NCBI GenBank assembly: GCA_029941905.1
Contig: JAPYTQ010000001.1
Location: forward strand, 337,174 to 401,173
Direction: 5' to 3'
DNA from: JAHRVQ01 sp029941905
GTDB lineage: Bacteria; Pseudomonadota; Gammaproteobacteria; Pseudomonadales; Azotimanducaceae
Length of the DNA stretch: 64,000 nucleotides
Below the pieces are notes generated by a model. It did no database searches, had not been told where the DNA came from, and worked only from the letters and a program-made list of their open reading frames with translations. Below are positions 33,725-44,100 of the stretch, one piece after another. The number at the start of each line of letters is the position of its first letter. The first letter of the stretch is position 1. The position numbers and the translations under genes are program-made.

Positions 33725-36628
33725 CTAAACAGCGTGCTCCAAAGGGACCTCGGCAACCAGGCGCCGGTAGGTTGGCAGGGAAACACCCATCAAACTTGAA
33801 GCTTCTTTCCTGTTCAGAGAACGCTGCTCCAACTCCCGAACAAGCGCAAACGACACCAAATCCAGTACCGTTTGACCTCGATCACGAGCCAGCACAGTCA
33901 AATCGAATAGTATCGTCTGGAGAATCTCCCAGTCTGCCTGACCACCAGGGTTTCTGATGCCGGGACTACCCTGCAAGCGAGAGACTTTACGCCGAAGTGT
34001 TGATTCAGGCACCCTAAGGGTCAGGGCAGCACGATTGAGTACCTCAGAATTTAAAGCCAGGCTTTTCTTGATCAGGTCTTCTTCAAGCCACCGACCCAGA
34101 GGAGGCAAGTCATTCACATTCGCCATACAACTGTCCACCATTCGTTTGAGCAGAGTCTGTAAGTGGCTCTCAGGACTCTGGTCCTTGGCACGCCTTGTTG
34201 GAATCTCATTCGATTCTGCCGGAAAAAGACCAAGGTGTATAGAACTTAACCTGGAATCTTTGCAGAGAATTAAGCCACGATTGATAACATTGATAAGTTC
34301 CCGAATATTGCCGGGCCAGCTATGCTCGACCAGCGCCTTCTCGGCATTCTCTGTAAATCCCAGAAGGTTCTTGCTGTATTGGGAAGAGTAGATTTTGAGG
34401 TAGTGATTCGCCAACAACATTATGTCGCCCTGACGAGCGCGAAGCGGCGGCGAATCAATAGCAAATACATTCAAGCGGTAATACAGATCCTCGCGAAATT
34501 TACCCTCTCTCACCAGCGCCTGCAAATCACGATTCGTCGCTGCTATTACTCTGGTATCAACTAATTCATATCGATTCGAACCGACTGGGACGAGTTGTCG
34601 TTCCTGAACATAACGAAGCAATTTAACCTGCACATCGAGTGGTAGTTCTCCAACTTCGTCCAGTAAAACTGTTCCGCCATCAGCTTCTTTGAGTCTCCCG
34701 GAGAAATTCTTATCTGCGCCGGTAAAGGACCCTTGGATGTGGCCAAACAGTTCACTTTCGATAAGGCTGCCGACAATGGCGCCGCAATCAACAATGATAT
34801 AGGGCTTGTCTTTTCGTTTGCTATTTTCATGAATGGTTTTGGCAATCAACTCCTTGCCCGTGCCTGATTCTCCTGAGATAAGCACCGTCGCTTCTGTAGG
34901 TCCCACCATCTCGATACTCTCGACGAGACTCTTCATAATCGCAGACTGATAGAGGAAATGAGATTCCCCGGTAGCACTGGTAGTTGCTTCAGCAGGTAGA
35001 TCAAACCGGGACAATCCCGAGGCGACGTAATTTACCAACGTTTCCAGAAATTCCACATCACTTTGTAACAATTCCCCGCCAGTAATAAACACCAGCTTCT
35101 CGGCACTCAGTCGAAACAGATGGACTTTTCCGGCGTTAACGTAATTGCTATTTGATGCCAGCAACTCACCGACTTTTAAAAAGTGCATTTTTGACAGGGC
35201 GATATCTTGCATACCTTTAAAATCATCAACGCCTTTTACTGCACCAGAGATTGCCCAAATTGTACTATTTTCAGATTCAAGTACAGCCACCTGGTCGAAG
35301 TCGAAGGATCGAAGCAGGTGGTGGCAGATTTTCTTGCTCATTTCTTCAAGACTGGTCGTCCGGGCAACCACACTTACAACATTCCACATCAGAACAAGGT
35401 TATGATATTCGCGCTGTTTTTCAGACTCCGTACTGGCAATTTGCAAACTATTCTCAACATCATCACTCCAGACGATTACCCTGTCACCGCCTGAGTCCTT
35501 CGCCACACTCAATGCCCACTCGGCACGCCGAAAAAGCTCGAATGGCTGCTGGTCGCCAGGCGAACTATATGAAAGCCCGATGCTGATACTTGGATTTGTT
35601 AGCGAAAAATGCTTCTTGAGCGAACTTAGTACTGAATCAGCGATAAGCTCACCTTCCACAACCGATGTATAAGGCATACTGACTGATAGATGCGCTGGCG
35701 AGTAAATGCTAACGAGGTCGGTCGAACGCAACATCTGGTTAAGCACCTGGGAGACTTCCTCAACGACCACGGGCTTGCCTTTAGTTTTGAAAGATACCAG
35801 AAGCTGACACATTGAAGATTCACTTGGCGTCAAGCGGTCGGGTCCGACCTGTAACATCAGCTCCTGTGTGGTTGGCAGCATCTCGATGGGGTCAGCGATT
35901 TCGGTCAACTCCCTTAAAATCAACACGCCTCCATCGTGCATGGGACCAACAATGCCATCAACCAACTTTGGAATTTTTCCAACAGCGCTAATCACAAAGG
36001 GAGCCAGCTTTGTTACATCACTACTTAGCAAGGCGGCATTTATCTTGGCTTGCACAGAATTGCCCAACAAAGAAAACACTTCCGGCCAGGGACGATCTCT
36101 GGCCACTTCCAAGTTTGTTTCTAATATTGTTTCAGCGTCACTATTCAGGTCGCTGATATCACCCCACTGGTTAACGAAAACCAGTCCGTTACCGATACAT
36201 GTCAGTGCGGTTTGTAAAAGCTGTTGGGTTTTCCTAAGTTCTCTTTCAATGGAAAATTTGTACAGCGCCATCTCTATTACGATCTGCAGTTCCCGATTCT
36301 CGACAGGCTTGATGATGTAACCGTAGGGCGTTACTTCCTTAGCCCGTGACACAGTCTCCTCATCCGAGTAGGCAGTCAAAAAGACGACCGGTACACCCCG
36401 CTCGGCCTGAATAACCTGGGCGACTTCAATACCATCGACCCCATCTTTTAAATGAATATCTGTTAGCAATAAATCAGGCTGGGTATCTGCAGCCAACTCG
36501 ATGGCCTCCAGGCCAAACGCAATACCGACAACCTCATAACCCATTTGCGTCAGACGACTCTTCAGCTCGCGGGCAATAAGCGCCTCGTCCTCGATAATAA
36601 GTATTGTCTGTTTCTTCGAAGTCATCAT
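33725..36628 (-). CDS. Sigma-54-dependent response regulator with PAS, GGDEF-like, GAF and two HTH modules
   Basis: A 967-residue protein, about twice the size of NtrC. Order: receiver (about 8-122, IEDEA, phospho-Asp in LLLTDIHL, IIKPVE), PAS (about 135-210), a GGDEF-like domain without the signature (about 260-395), GAF (about 430-560), AAA+ sigma-54 module (about 580-815) and two Fis-type helix-turn-helix units (NRAALTLRVPESTLRRKV and NRKEASSLMGVSLPTYRRL). The AAA+ part has GESGTGKE (about 586), Walker B GGTVLLDEVGEL (about 655) and a sigma-54 contact loop GSFTGA instead of GAFTGA. It lies directly upstream of the repeat protease on the same strand. The receiver is a paralogue of the EAL regulator's, which suggests a shared kinase. 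Confidence 0.92.
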   Translation of the reverse strand: MMTSKKQTILIIEDEALIARELKSRLTQMGYEVVGIAFGLEAIELAADTQPDLLLTDIHLKDGVDGIEVAQVIQAERGVPVVFLTAYSDEETVSRAKEVTPYGYIIKPVENRELQIVIEMALYKFSIERELRKTQQLLQTALTCIGNGLVFVNQWGDISDLNSDAETILETNLEVARDRPWPEVFSLLGNSVQAKINAALLSSDVTKLAPFVISAVGKIPKLVDGIVGPMHDGGVLILRELTEIADPIEMLPTTQELMLQVGPDRLTPSESSMCQLLVSFKTKGKPVVVEEVSQVLNQMLRSTDLVSIYSPAHLSVSMPYTSVVEGELIADSVLSSLKKHFSLTNPSISIGLSYSSPGDQQPFELFRRAEWALSVAKDSGGDRVIVWSDDVENSLQIASTESEKQREYHNLVLMWNVVSVVARTTSLEEMSKKICHHLLRSFDFDQVAVLESENSTIWAISGAVKGVDDFKGMQDIALSKMHFLKVGELLASNSNYVNAGKVHLFRLSAEKLVFITGGELLQSDVEFLETLVNYVASGLSRFDLPAEATTSATGESHFLYQSAIMKSLVESIEMVGPTEATVLISGESGTGKELIAKTIHENSKRKDKPYIIVDCGAIVGSLIESELFGHIQGSFTGADKNFSGRLKEADGGTVLLDEVGELPLDVQVKLLRYVQERQLVPVGSNRYELVDTRVIAATNRDLQALVREGKFREDLYYRLNVFAIDSPPLRARQGDIMLLANHYLKIYSSQYSKNLLGFTENAEKALVEHSWPGNIRELINVINRGLILCKDSRLSSIHLGLFPAESNEIPTRRAKDQSPESHLQTLLKRMVDSCMANVNDLPPLGRWLEEDLIKKSLALNSEVLNRAALTLRVPESTLRRKVSRLQGSPGIRNPGGQADWEILQTILFDLTVLARDRGQTVLDLVSFALVRELEQRSLNRKEASSLMGVSLPTYRRLVAEVPLEHAV

Positions 36629-36673
36629 TAATTTTTGTTAGTTTTCAAAGCCGTGCATTAACAACCTATCAGA

Positions 36674-36688
36674 AGTTGTTACAACTTT
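36674..36688. promoter_or_regulatory. Palindrome upstream of the activator gene
   Basis: AAGTTGT-T-ACAACTT is a perfect 7-base dyad, 46 bases before the activator ATG and 34 bases past the malate synthase stop. It could be an operator for the activator gene. Chance occurrence is possible. Confidence 0.35.
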
Positions 36689-36722
36689 ACAGTCGTGAAT
36701 GTTGGAAAAACAAACGCGACGT

Positions 36723-38894
36723 TCAACCATATACTCTCTTTGCTTCTCTTCTACGTGCATGCAGAATCGGTTCAGTATACCCGTTAGGTTGGTCAATACC
36801 TTTAAACACCAGATCACAGGCTGCCTGAAAGGCAACACTGTCACCAAACCCGGGCGTCATGTTTCGATAGTCCTCATCGTCCGCATTCTGCAAGTCAACC
36901 ACGGCAGCCATGCGCTTGAGCGTTTCCATAACCTGTTCTTCTGAACACAAACCGTGATGCATCCAGTTGGCAATATGTTGACTGGAGATTCTAAGTGTTG
37001 CGCGATCCTCCATTAATTCAACATCGTTAATATCCGGCACCTTTGAGCAACCTACACCCTGGTCAATCCAGCGAACAACATAACCCAGTATGCCCTGAGC
37101 GTTATTGTCCAATTCATTCTGGACTTCGTCGGCCGACAGGTTGGTGCCTCCCAGTACGGGTATGGTGAGCAACGCAGAAAGGCTCGCTCTGGTTCTGGAC
37201 TTCAATTCCTCCTGACGACTGGCAACATCCACCTTGTGATAATGCATGGCATGCAATGTCGCGGCTACTGGGGATGGTACCCAGGCAGTATTTGCACCCG
37301 CTTCTGGATGATTGATTTTCGCCTCCATCATTTGAGCCATTTCATCCGGCATGGCCCACATACCTTTGCCTATCTGGGCCTTATCCTTAAGGCCAGTTTC
37401 CAGACCGACGTCCACATTCCAGTCTTCGTACGCTTCGATCCAGGCTTCCTGCTTCATTAAGGTCTTCCTAACCATGGCGCCCGCTTCCATACTCGTATGG
37501 ATTTCATCACCAGTGCGATCCAGGAAGCCCGTGTTGATAAATATCACCCGCTTTTTTGCCACTCGAATACACTCTTTCAGGTTAAGTGTTGTGCGCCGTT
37601 CCTCGTCCATAATACCAATTTTCACAGTATTTCTGGCCAGGCCCAGTACATCTTCTATTCGTGTGAACAGATCGACAGCGAATTCAACCTCATCAGGGCC
37701 ATGCATCTTGGGTTTGACGATATAAATACTACCCTTGCGGGAATTCCTGATGGGTCCGGTACTCTTCAGGTCATGCATCGCACAAAGACTGGTGATCAAA
37801 CCGTCCAGTATTCCCTCAGGAATCTCCTCACCGTTGAGCATCACAGCATTTGTCGTCATTAAATGACCCACGTTTCTAACCAGTAACAAGCTTCTGCCGT
37901 GAAGCGTCAGTTCTTCGCCGTCAGCTCCTTGGTAGACCCGATCATGGTTAAGTTTGCGACGAATAACACTCCCGCCCTTCTCAAATTCCTCCGCAAGATC
38001 CCCCTTCATGAGGCCCAGCCAGTTACTGTAAACAACACACTTATCTTCAGCATCAACCGCTGCAACAGAATCCTCACAGTCTTGAATCGTAGAAACTGCA
38101 GATTCCATCAGGATATCTTTTACCCCTGCCGGGGTGTCTTCTCCTATGGGTGCGTGTCGGTCTATCTGAATTTCCATATGTAATCCGTTGCTGACTAACA
38201 ATACGCCTGAGGGATCAGCGTCATCGCCGAGCCAACCAACAAACTGGGTTGAGTCCTTCAAACTGGTAGCCGACCCATCAGCCAGAGTCAGATGAAGTGC
38301 GTCATCTTTGATAGCATATTGAACAACATCTTCATAATGCTGATCTGCGAGAGACGCGTTTTCGTTCAAAAATTTATTGCCATACTCGATGACTTTCTCA
38401 CCTCGGGCCGGGTTGTATCCATTACTTTTCTCTGCTCCGGCTGTTTCAGGAATAACATCCGTCTCATACAGTGCATCGTACAAACTGCCCCAGCGGGCAT
38501 TGGCCGCCTTAAGTGCAAATCTCCCATTCATCACAGGCACAACCAACTGGGGACCTGCCAGCAGCGCAATTTCGTCATCGACATTAACAGTTTCAATCTC
38601 AAAATCATCTCCCTCAGGCAACAGATATCCAATTTCCCGTAGAAAAGCTTCATACTCTTCTGGATTGTGAGGTTTGGTTGCACGGGCTTTGTGCCAGGCA
38701 TCTATGCTGGATTGAAATTCATCACGCCTGGCGAGCAGGTCTTTGTTGAGAGGCATCATCTCTTTCAGGATAGCCTCTAATCCGGACCAGACCACTGCTG
38801 ATTCTATGTCGATCCCCGAAGTAATCTGATCCCGCACCAGGTCATAAAGGACCTTTTCTATGGTGAGTTCACCAAATGATACCTGCTCTGACAT
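36723..38894 (-). CDS. glcB: Malate synthase G
   Basis: A 723-residue cytosolic enzyme that condenses glyoxylate with acetyl-CoA to malate. Length and sequence match the G isoform. Recognised stretches include VPVMNGRFALKAANARWGSL, ILMESAVSTIQDCEDSVAAVDAEDK in short runs, KPKMHGPDEV, GIMDEERRTTLNLKECI, the magnesium-binding Glu/Asp region, FINTGFLDRTGDEIHTS and the C-terminal HGLCSEEQVMETLKRMA. It completes the glyoxylate bypass or glycolate use, needed when growing on fatty acids or C2 compounds, and fits the fatty-acid genes nearby. No isocitrate lyase or glycolate oxidase gene is adjacent. The upstream gene is divergent, 174 bases away. Confidence 0.97.
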   Translation of the reverse strand: MSEQVSFGELTIEKVLYDLVRDQITSGIDIESAVVWSGLEAILKEMMPLNKDLLARRDEFQSSIDAWHKARATKPHNPEEYEAFLREIGYLLPEGDDFEIETVNVDDEIALLAGPQLVVPVMNGRFALKAANARWGSLYDALYETDVIPETAGAEKSNGYNPARGEKVIEYGNKFLNENASLADQHYEDVVQYAIKDDALHLTLADGSATSLKDSTQFVGWLGDDADPSGVLLVSNGLHMEIQIDRHAPIGEDTPAGVKDILMESAVSTIQDCEDSVAAVDAEDKCVVYSNWLGLMKGDLAEEFEKGGSVIRRKLNHDRVYQGADGEELTLHGRSLLLVRNVGHLMTTNAVMLNGEEIPEGILDGLITSLCAMHDLKSTGPIRNSRKGSIYIVKPKMHGPDEVEFAVDLFTRIEDVLGLARNTVKIGIMDEERRTTLNLKECIRVAKKRVIFINTGFLDRTGDEIHTSMEAGAMVRKTLMKQEAWIEAYEDWNVDVGLETGLKDKAQIGKGMWAMPDEMAQMMEAKINHPEAGANTAWVPSPVAATLHAMHYHKVDVASRQEELKSRTRASLSALLTIPVLGGTNLSADEVQNELDNNAQGILGYVVRWIDQGVGCSKVPDINDVELMEDRATLRISSQHIANWMHHGLCSEEQVMETLKRMAAVVDLQNADDEDYRNMTPGFGDSVAFQAACDLVFKGIDQPNGYTEPILHARRREAKRVYG

Positions 38895-39068
38895 TGCCCT
38901 GCTCCGCTAGCGTTACTTCGAGACACAATGCTACGCGAATTTGAGTTTTTGTGCATGTCTAACGTTGTTCCTGATAGGCTACAATCTTCTTTCTTTATAC
39001 CTATGAATCGCACAGCCGAATCGAAATCACCACACGCAACAACTACAAAACGACACAAGGGGAGCAAC

Positions 39069-39797
39069 ATGCTGGAACACGAAGTAGACATCAAAACCCG
39101 TGACGGAATGATAAATACCTTTATCACCCACCCCGAAGAGGGTGGCCCCTACCCGATCATACTTTTCTTGATGGATGCACCCGGCAAGCGCGAGGAACTT
39201 CATGACATGGCCCGAAGAATCGCTACCACGGGATATGTCGTCATGTTACCTAATCTTTATTACCGAACCGCTAGGGAATTTGTCATTGACGGTAGCACCG
39301 CAAGCCGAGAGGCTATGTTTGGTCATATGAATAGCTTGTCAAACTCAATGGTGGTTGAAGACTGCGAAGCGCTGCTGGATTACGGAAAAACAAGCCCTAT
39401 TGCCAGCGACGGACCGGTCGGGACGGTCGGTTACTGTATGAGTGGTCCATTTGCATTTGCTGCGGCTGCACAGATTCCGGATCGCATTAAAGCAGCGGCA
39501 TCTTTTCATGGTGTGAGGCTCTGCGTTGACACGCCAGATTCACCGCATCTTGACGCTGACAAAATAACCGGTGAACTTTATATCGGTTGTGCCGAAACTG
39601 ACGATTGGGCACCGAGGGAAATGGTTGATCGCCTGGAAGCACATCTGAAGTCGACTAACATCAATTCCCGGGTTGAGTGGTACCCCCAGACCGAACACGG
39701 ATTTGTTTTTCCATTGCGTGAAGGAAAATATCACAAGCCATCGGCGGAGCGGCATTGGGAAAGACTACACGGATTGTTCCAGCGTAATCTCCAGTAG
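39069..39797 (+). CDS. Dienelactone hydrolase family protein
   Basis: A 242-residue alpha/beta hydrolase. The catalytic set of the family is visible: Cys123 in GYCMSGPF (the G-x-C-x-G elbow), Asp178 or Asp179 (AETDDWAP) and His210 (TEHGF). Family members open lactone rings such as dienelactone; many relatives act on other esters. I chose the ATG at 39069, which has AAGGGGAG at 4 bases; an upstream in-frame start would add 47 residues of unlikely sequence. It is divergent from malate synthase and convergent with the RND adaptor gene. The true substrate is unknown. Confidence 0.9.
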   Translation: MLEHEVDIKTRDGMINTFITHPEEGGPYPIILFLMDAPGKREELHDMARRIATTGYVVMLPNLYYRTAREFVIDGSTASREAMFGHMNSLSNSMVVEDCEALLDYGKTSPIASDGPVGTVGYCMSGPFAFAAAAQIPDRIKAAASFHGVRLCVDTPDSPHLDADKITGELYIGCAETDDWAPREMVDRLEAHLKSTNINSRVEWYPQTEHGFVFPLREGKYHKPSAERHWERLHGLFQRNLQ

Positions 39798-39818
39798 CGA
39801 CCAACTTTATCCAAAAAG

Positions 39819-41135
39819 TTACTGAACTACCTTTTTCTCGTCATCCGCATGTTTGACGGCAAGGGCATGATCAAATGTACTCGCATCGATAGGTTCCACC
39901 AGAAGGCCTGTGATAGCGCGGGGAAGTTGTGTCGTAACCAGTACGTCCCCTTTTGATATTTGGGCGGATCTCACCAGGATTCTATATTGGCCATCAGAAT
40001 CGATGTAATCTCCTACCTGCTCGATCTCCATACCCACCAGTCTATTATCCTCAACCCTGTATATTCGGTTATTGTCATAGATTGACTGAATCGGCAGAAC
40101 GACCACATCGCTCTGGGTTGGCAGGGTCACGGACATGGCAATCACCCGACCTATATCCAATGAATCCTGATTGTCCGGGCTAAAGAAAGCATCGAGCCCA
40201 CTTTGACCTAGTTTTATATCAGCTGAGAGTCGACTGAGAGTAAACTGAACTCGTTGCGCATCGATGATTCCCGTGGCTTTGATTGAAGCACCTTGTGCCA
40301 TTTGTTGTCTCAACGCCCTGCCAACCTGAGTTGGAATAGACGTTCTCACCTCTAAACCATTGTGGTCTGCAACCTGAATTAGCGGTACACCTGGTAATAT
40401 TCGATCACCAGACGCAACAAAAGTCTTAATCACCCTGCCATCAAATGGTGAAGTGATTCTTGTTTGAGCCAAATCAAGATAGGCTTTATCAAGATTGGCC
40501 TTGTTTTCAGAGACCAGCGCTTCCTGTCGCTTAATCTTGTTGGGGAAATCCTTTAGGCCGGAAAAATGTTCCGCCAAAATAATCGCTTGCTGGCTCGCTT
40601 GTCGACGTACCTCGTCAACGATCGCATCCGACATCATTTGATTACTGTACAGGTTAAGGTGGCGCTTCAATTTGGCATCTGTGATGCCCTTTAATTCCTG
40701 AAAGTGCGGTGTCAGTTGTTCGGCTAAATCAAAGTCATTACGGACGGACTCCAGAAGGGCCAGTTGCTGGTCATAATTCGACCGTGCAATACCAAGGGCC
40801 AGCTCAAGTTCTGTTGCATCCAGCTGTAATAACAAATCTCCCTGGTTCACCCATTGACCTTCATGGGTCAGCACTTCTGCAACCGGCGCGATGATCGATG
40901 TCTTCAAGTTTGCGACCTGTCGGGACTCAACCTTGCCATAGGCCGTCAGTATTGGCGCTAGTTCTAAAGGATTTGATTTGATGATTGATACGGGCCATGC
41001 TTTTTCAATGGAAGCTCTCGGCGCAGCTTGCGGCCGCGTAGCATATATCGTTAACGCTAACACCAGCGAAGTTCCCAAAATACCAACTCCCGTCAGGTGA
41101 TGATCGAACATCCAGCTCAGAATCTGTTTAGGCAT
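39819..41135 (-). CDS. RND pump periplasmic adaptor (membrane fusion protein)
   Basis: A 438-residue adaptor. One N-terminal membrane anchor (about 17-32) is followed by a split lipoyl domain (IIAPVAEVLTHEGQWVNQGD and ITSPFDGRVIKTFVASGDR), a helical hairpin between them and beta-barrel domains at the C-terminus. It links the inner-membrane RND permease to an outer-membrane channel. I start it at ATG 41135, which overlaps the permease gene by eight bases and has GGGGAGT at 7 bases. The order permease then adaptor is the reverse of the common arrangement, and no outer-membrane channel gene is present. Confidence 0.9.
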   Translation of the reverse strand: MPKQILSWMFDHHLTGVGILGTSLVLALTIYATRPQAAPRASIEKAWPVSIIKSNPLELAPILTAYGKVESRQVANLKTSIIAPVAEVLTHEGQWVNQGDLLLQLDATELELALGIARSNYDQQLALLESVRNDFDLAEQLTPHFQELKGITDAKLKRHLNLYSNQMMSDAIVDEVRRQASQQAIILAEHFSGLKDFPNKIKRQEALVSENKANLDKAYLDLAQTRITSPFDGRVIKTFVASGDRILPGVPLIQVADHNGLEVRTSIPTQVGRALRQQMAQGASIKATGIIDAQRVQFTLSRLSADIKLGQSGLDAFFSPDNQDSLDIGRVIAMSVTLPTQSDVVVLPIQSIYDNNRIYRVEDNRLVGMEIEQVGDYIDSDGQYRILVRSAQISKGDVLVTTQLPRAITGLLVEPIDASTFDHALAVKHADDEKKVVQ

Positions 41136-44100
41136 TGTAAGTACTCCCCATTTTATCTGCATTGCCAATTCGAGAAACAGCATCGCCCCTCATCGATAAA
41201 TAATTCTTCCCTGCGCCAACAATTTTCATCCGCCCCTGCTCAATCAGGACAACAAGCGCCGGTACAACTATCAGTACCAGAAAGGTGGCAAAGGTGAGAC
41301 CAAAACACACTGTTACGGCTATCGGTACCATGTACATCGCCAAACTGAATGTTTCAAACATCAACGGCGACAAACCTGCAACAGTAGTTAAAGAAGTCAG
41401 CATCACAGCCCGGAAACGAGACAGAGACGCATCCCTTATCGCATCATTGATGGATAAACCCTCTTCCAGGCCATTGCGAAAAAAACTGATCAAAACAATC
41501 GAATCATTCACAACAATTCCAGTGAGAGAAAAGAATGCAAGTAACGACATGGCACCAATATCCATACCCATAATCCAGTGACCAACTATGGCTCCGGTCA
41601 GACCAAGAGGGATTGCCGCCATCACTGCGAGTGGCCAGGTGTATGATGCAAAGGACCAGGCCAGAATAAGGTAGATAAAAATCAGTGTTAGAACAGCGCC
41701 GACGGACATAATCCTGACAATTTCCTGGTTCTGCTTCGAGTTACCGCCAAGACCGGCACTGATGCCATAAGTGCCCAGCAAATCAGGCATGACGTTCTCA
41801 TTCAGATGGCCCAGGACTTTTTGCGTATTGTTCACTTTAGAATCTACAGTGGCATTGACAGAGACAGACATATAACCATCGCTGTGATTGATGACATCAA
41901 TGCCGCGACGATTTGATAGTTCAACCACCATACCCAACGCCACCAGTTCCCCTTCAGGCGTCCTGACCGGGAACTGTTTGAGAGATAACAATTGATCGCG
42001 CTCGTCGTCGGGGAGCATGACCAGTACTTCCAGTTCAGTGTTGTCTTGATTGAATATTTGTACCCGGCGGCCATTGTAGGCTGCCCGTAGCTGTCGCCCA
42101 ATTGTCTCGGTGGTCAAACCCAAAGCCTTCCCGGTGGGATTGAGGGAGAACACAATCTGGTCACGACCATAGGGAAGATCATCATAAATATTTGATACTC
42201 CCTCGTAGCCTGACAGAGCTATCTGCAGTTTTTCCGATGCTTTTTTAAGCGTCGGTATGTCCTTGCCTCTCAAAATCATTGTGATATCAGGCCTACCGTT
42301 ATTCGCCCCGCCCCTGACCTGAATTTGTAACTGCTCTACATAAGGTAAACGAATTACCCTGCTACGCCAGTCGTCCACAAATTCCTGTGGCGGCACCAGT
42401 CTGTCTTCCTCCCAGGCATATTCCACCGAAACCGCACCAAACTGGCTACCTCGCTTTCGCTCTTCGTTCAGGCGAGCACTGTTGTACCGAGTCACAAACC
42501 CATTGACGTTTACTTCACCAAAAGACTCATCCGTTGTAGCCAGAGTTTTTTCGAGATGAGCCATAAATTGATCTTTGTTTTCCTGGGTGGCATCCGCGCT
42601 GAATTCCACATTAGCTTCCAGCATTTCCAGGCTCATACCGGTAACGAAGTTAACTCCCACACGACCGCTGGCCGCGAGACTAAAAGCAACAATGACACAA
42701 CCCAGCGCCGTACAAAGAGTTGCACCCGGGTTACGCAACGCCAGTTCCAGCACTGGTCGATAATATTCTTCCCGTACAAAGATAAACCGAGTATCGAACC
42801 AGAGCCGAAACCGGCTAGGCCTGCCGCGGTCAATTTTCTCGAAGCTGGCTTTTAAGTGGCCAGGTAACACCAGGAAACATTCTATTAAGGAGGCGATGAT
42901 GATACATAGCATCACTGTCGGAATAGTGACGATAAATTGACCCATGTCACCACCGGCAATCAGCAATGGCACAAACGCCGCCATTGTTGTTAGTGAGGAA
43001 GTCATCACTGGCAAGAACATTCTCTTTGCACCCGCAACTGCTGCCTCCTCTGGTGACATACCCTGTTCAAAATGGGTGACAGCATCCTCCCCGACCACAA
43101 TCGCATCATCCACCACAATGCCCAGCGCCATAATAAAGGCGATCAGTGCAAGTATATTGATACTGCCTCCAAAAACACCGTAGAAAATCACTGTGGCGAA
43201 CAGGAAGCTAACGGGGATACCGACCATGACCCACCATCCAACCCGACCATTCAGAAAAAGGAATAGTGCAGCGATTACCAGAATCAGTCCCGATGTTCCA
43301 TTTTCAAACAGTACCGACAACTGCTTCTCCATCATGACCCAGACTTCCTGGTAGATATGGATCTCCACTCCTCTTGGTAACTGTTGTCGCTTGTGTTCAA
43401 CCCAACGATGCAATATAGCTGCGGACTTAATCGCATCAGTGTCAGAGAGACGGTGCAATTGCATTTCTATGGCAACTTTCCCATCCCTGGTAAGGCTGGA
43501 ATTTCCGATCTTCGCGCGTCGTTCGATTTTTGCAATATCTTCCAAACGGGTGAGTCGACCACCGGGCTGGAGTTGAACTTCCAGGTTCTCAAAACCAACA
43601 GGATCTCGCTTCTGGTCAAGGCTTCTAAGCTGCCGCGAACCCTGACCTCGACCTACTGTTCCCGCCGGAGAATTGCTGGATCGATTCCTTACTTCTGCCG
43701 CAATGCTCTCAAGATCCGTGTTAAGTTCAAGCAGTCTGGCACTGCTGACCTGAATCGCAATTTCTTCTTCAGGCAGACCATCAAACTGAACGAGGTCGAT
43801 ACCCTCGTTTAGAATTTCTCTTTCCATTTCTCTAACCAGTGGAATAAGCTCAGAGAGTGTGCCTTCACTCGATACCAGAACCGCCGCAATATTTTCGTAG
43901 TCCACATCCCGATTGATTCGAATTGGGTCCATATCAGGAGGGAAATTTCTTATCTGTCCGATTCTGTCCTTAACCATATCGGTCGCCAGGGTCATATCGA
44001 TGCTGTGGGAAAACTGGATCCGAACAAAGCCGTAACCGTTACCGCTTTGAGAGAAAACCTCCTGCATGCCGGGTAGATTTGTCAGCCTTTGCTCAATGGG

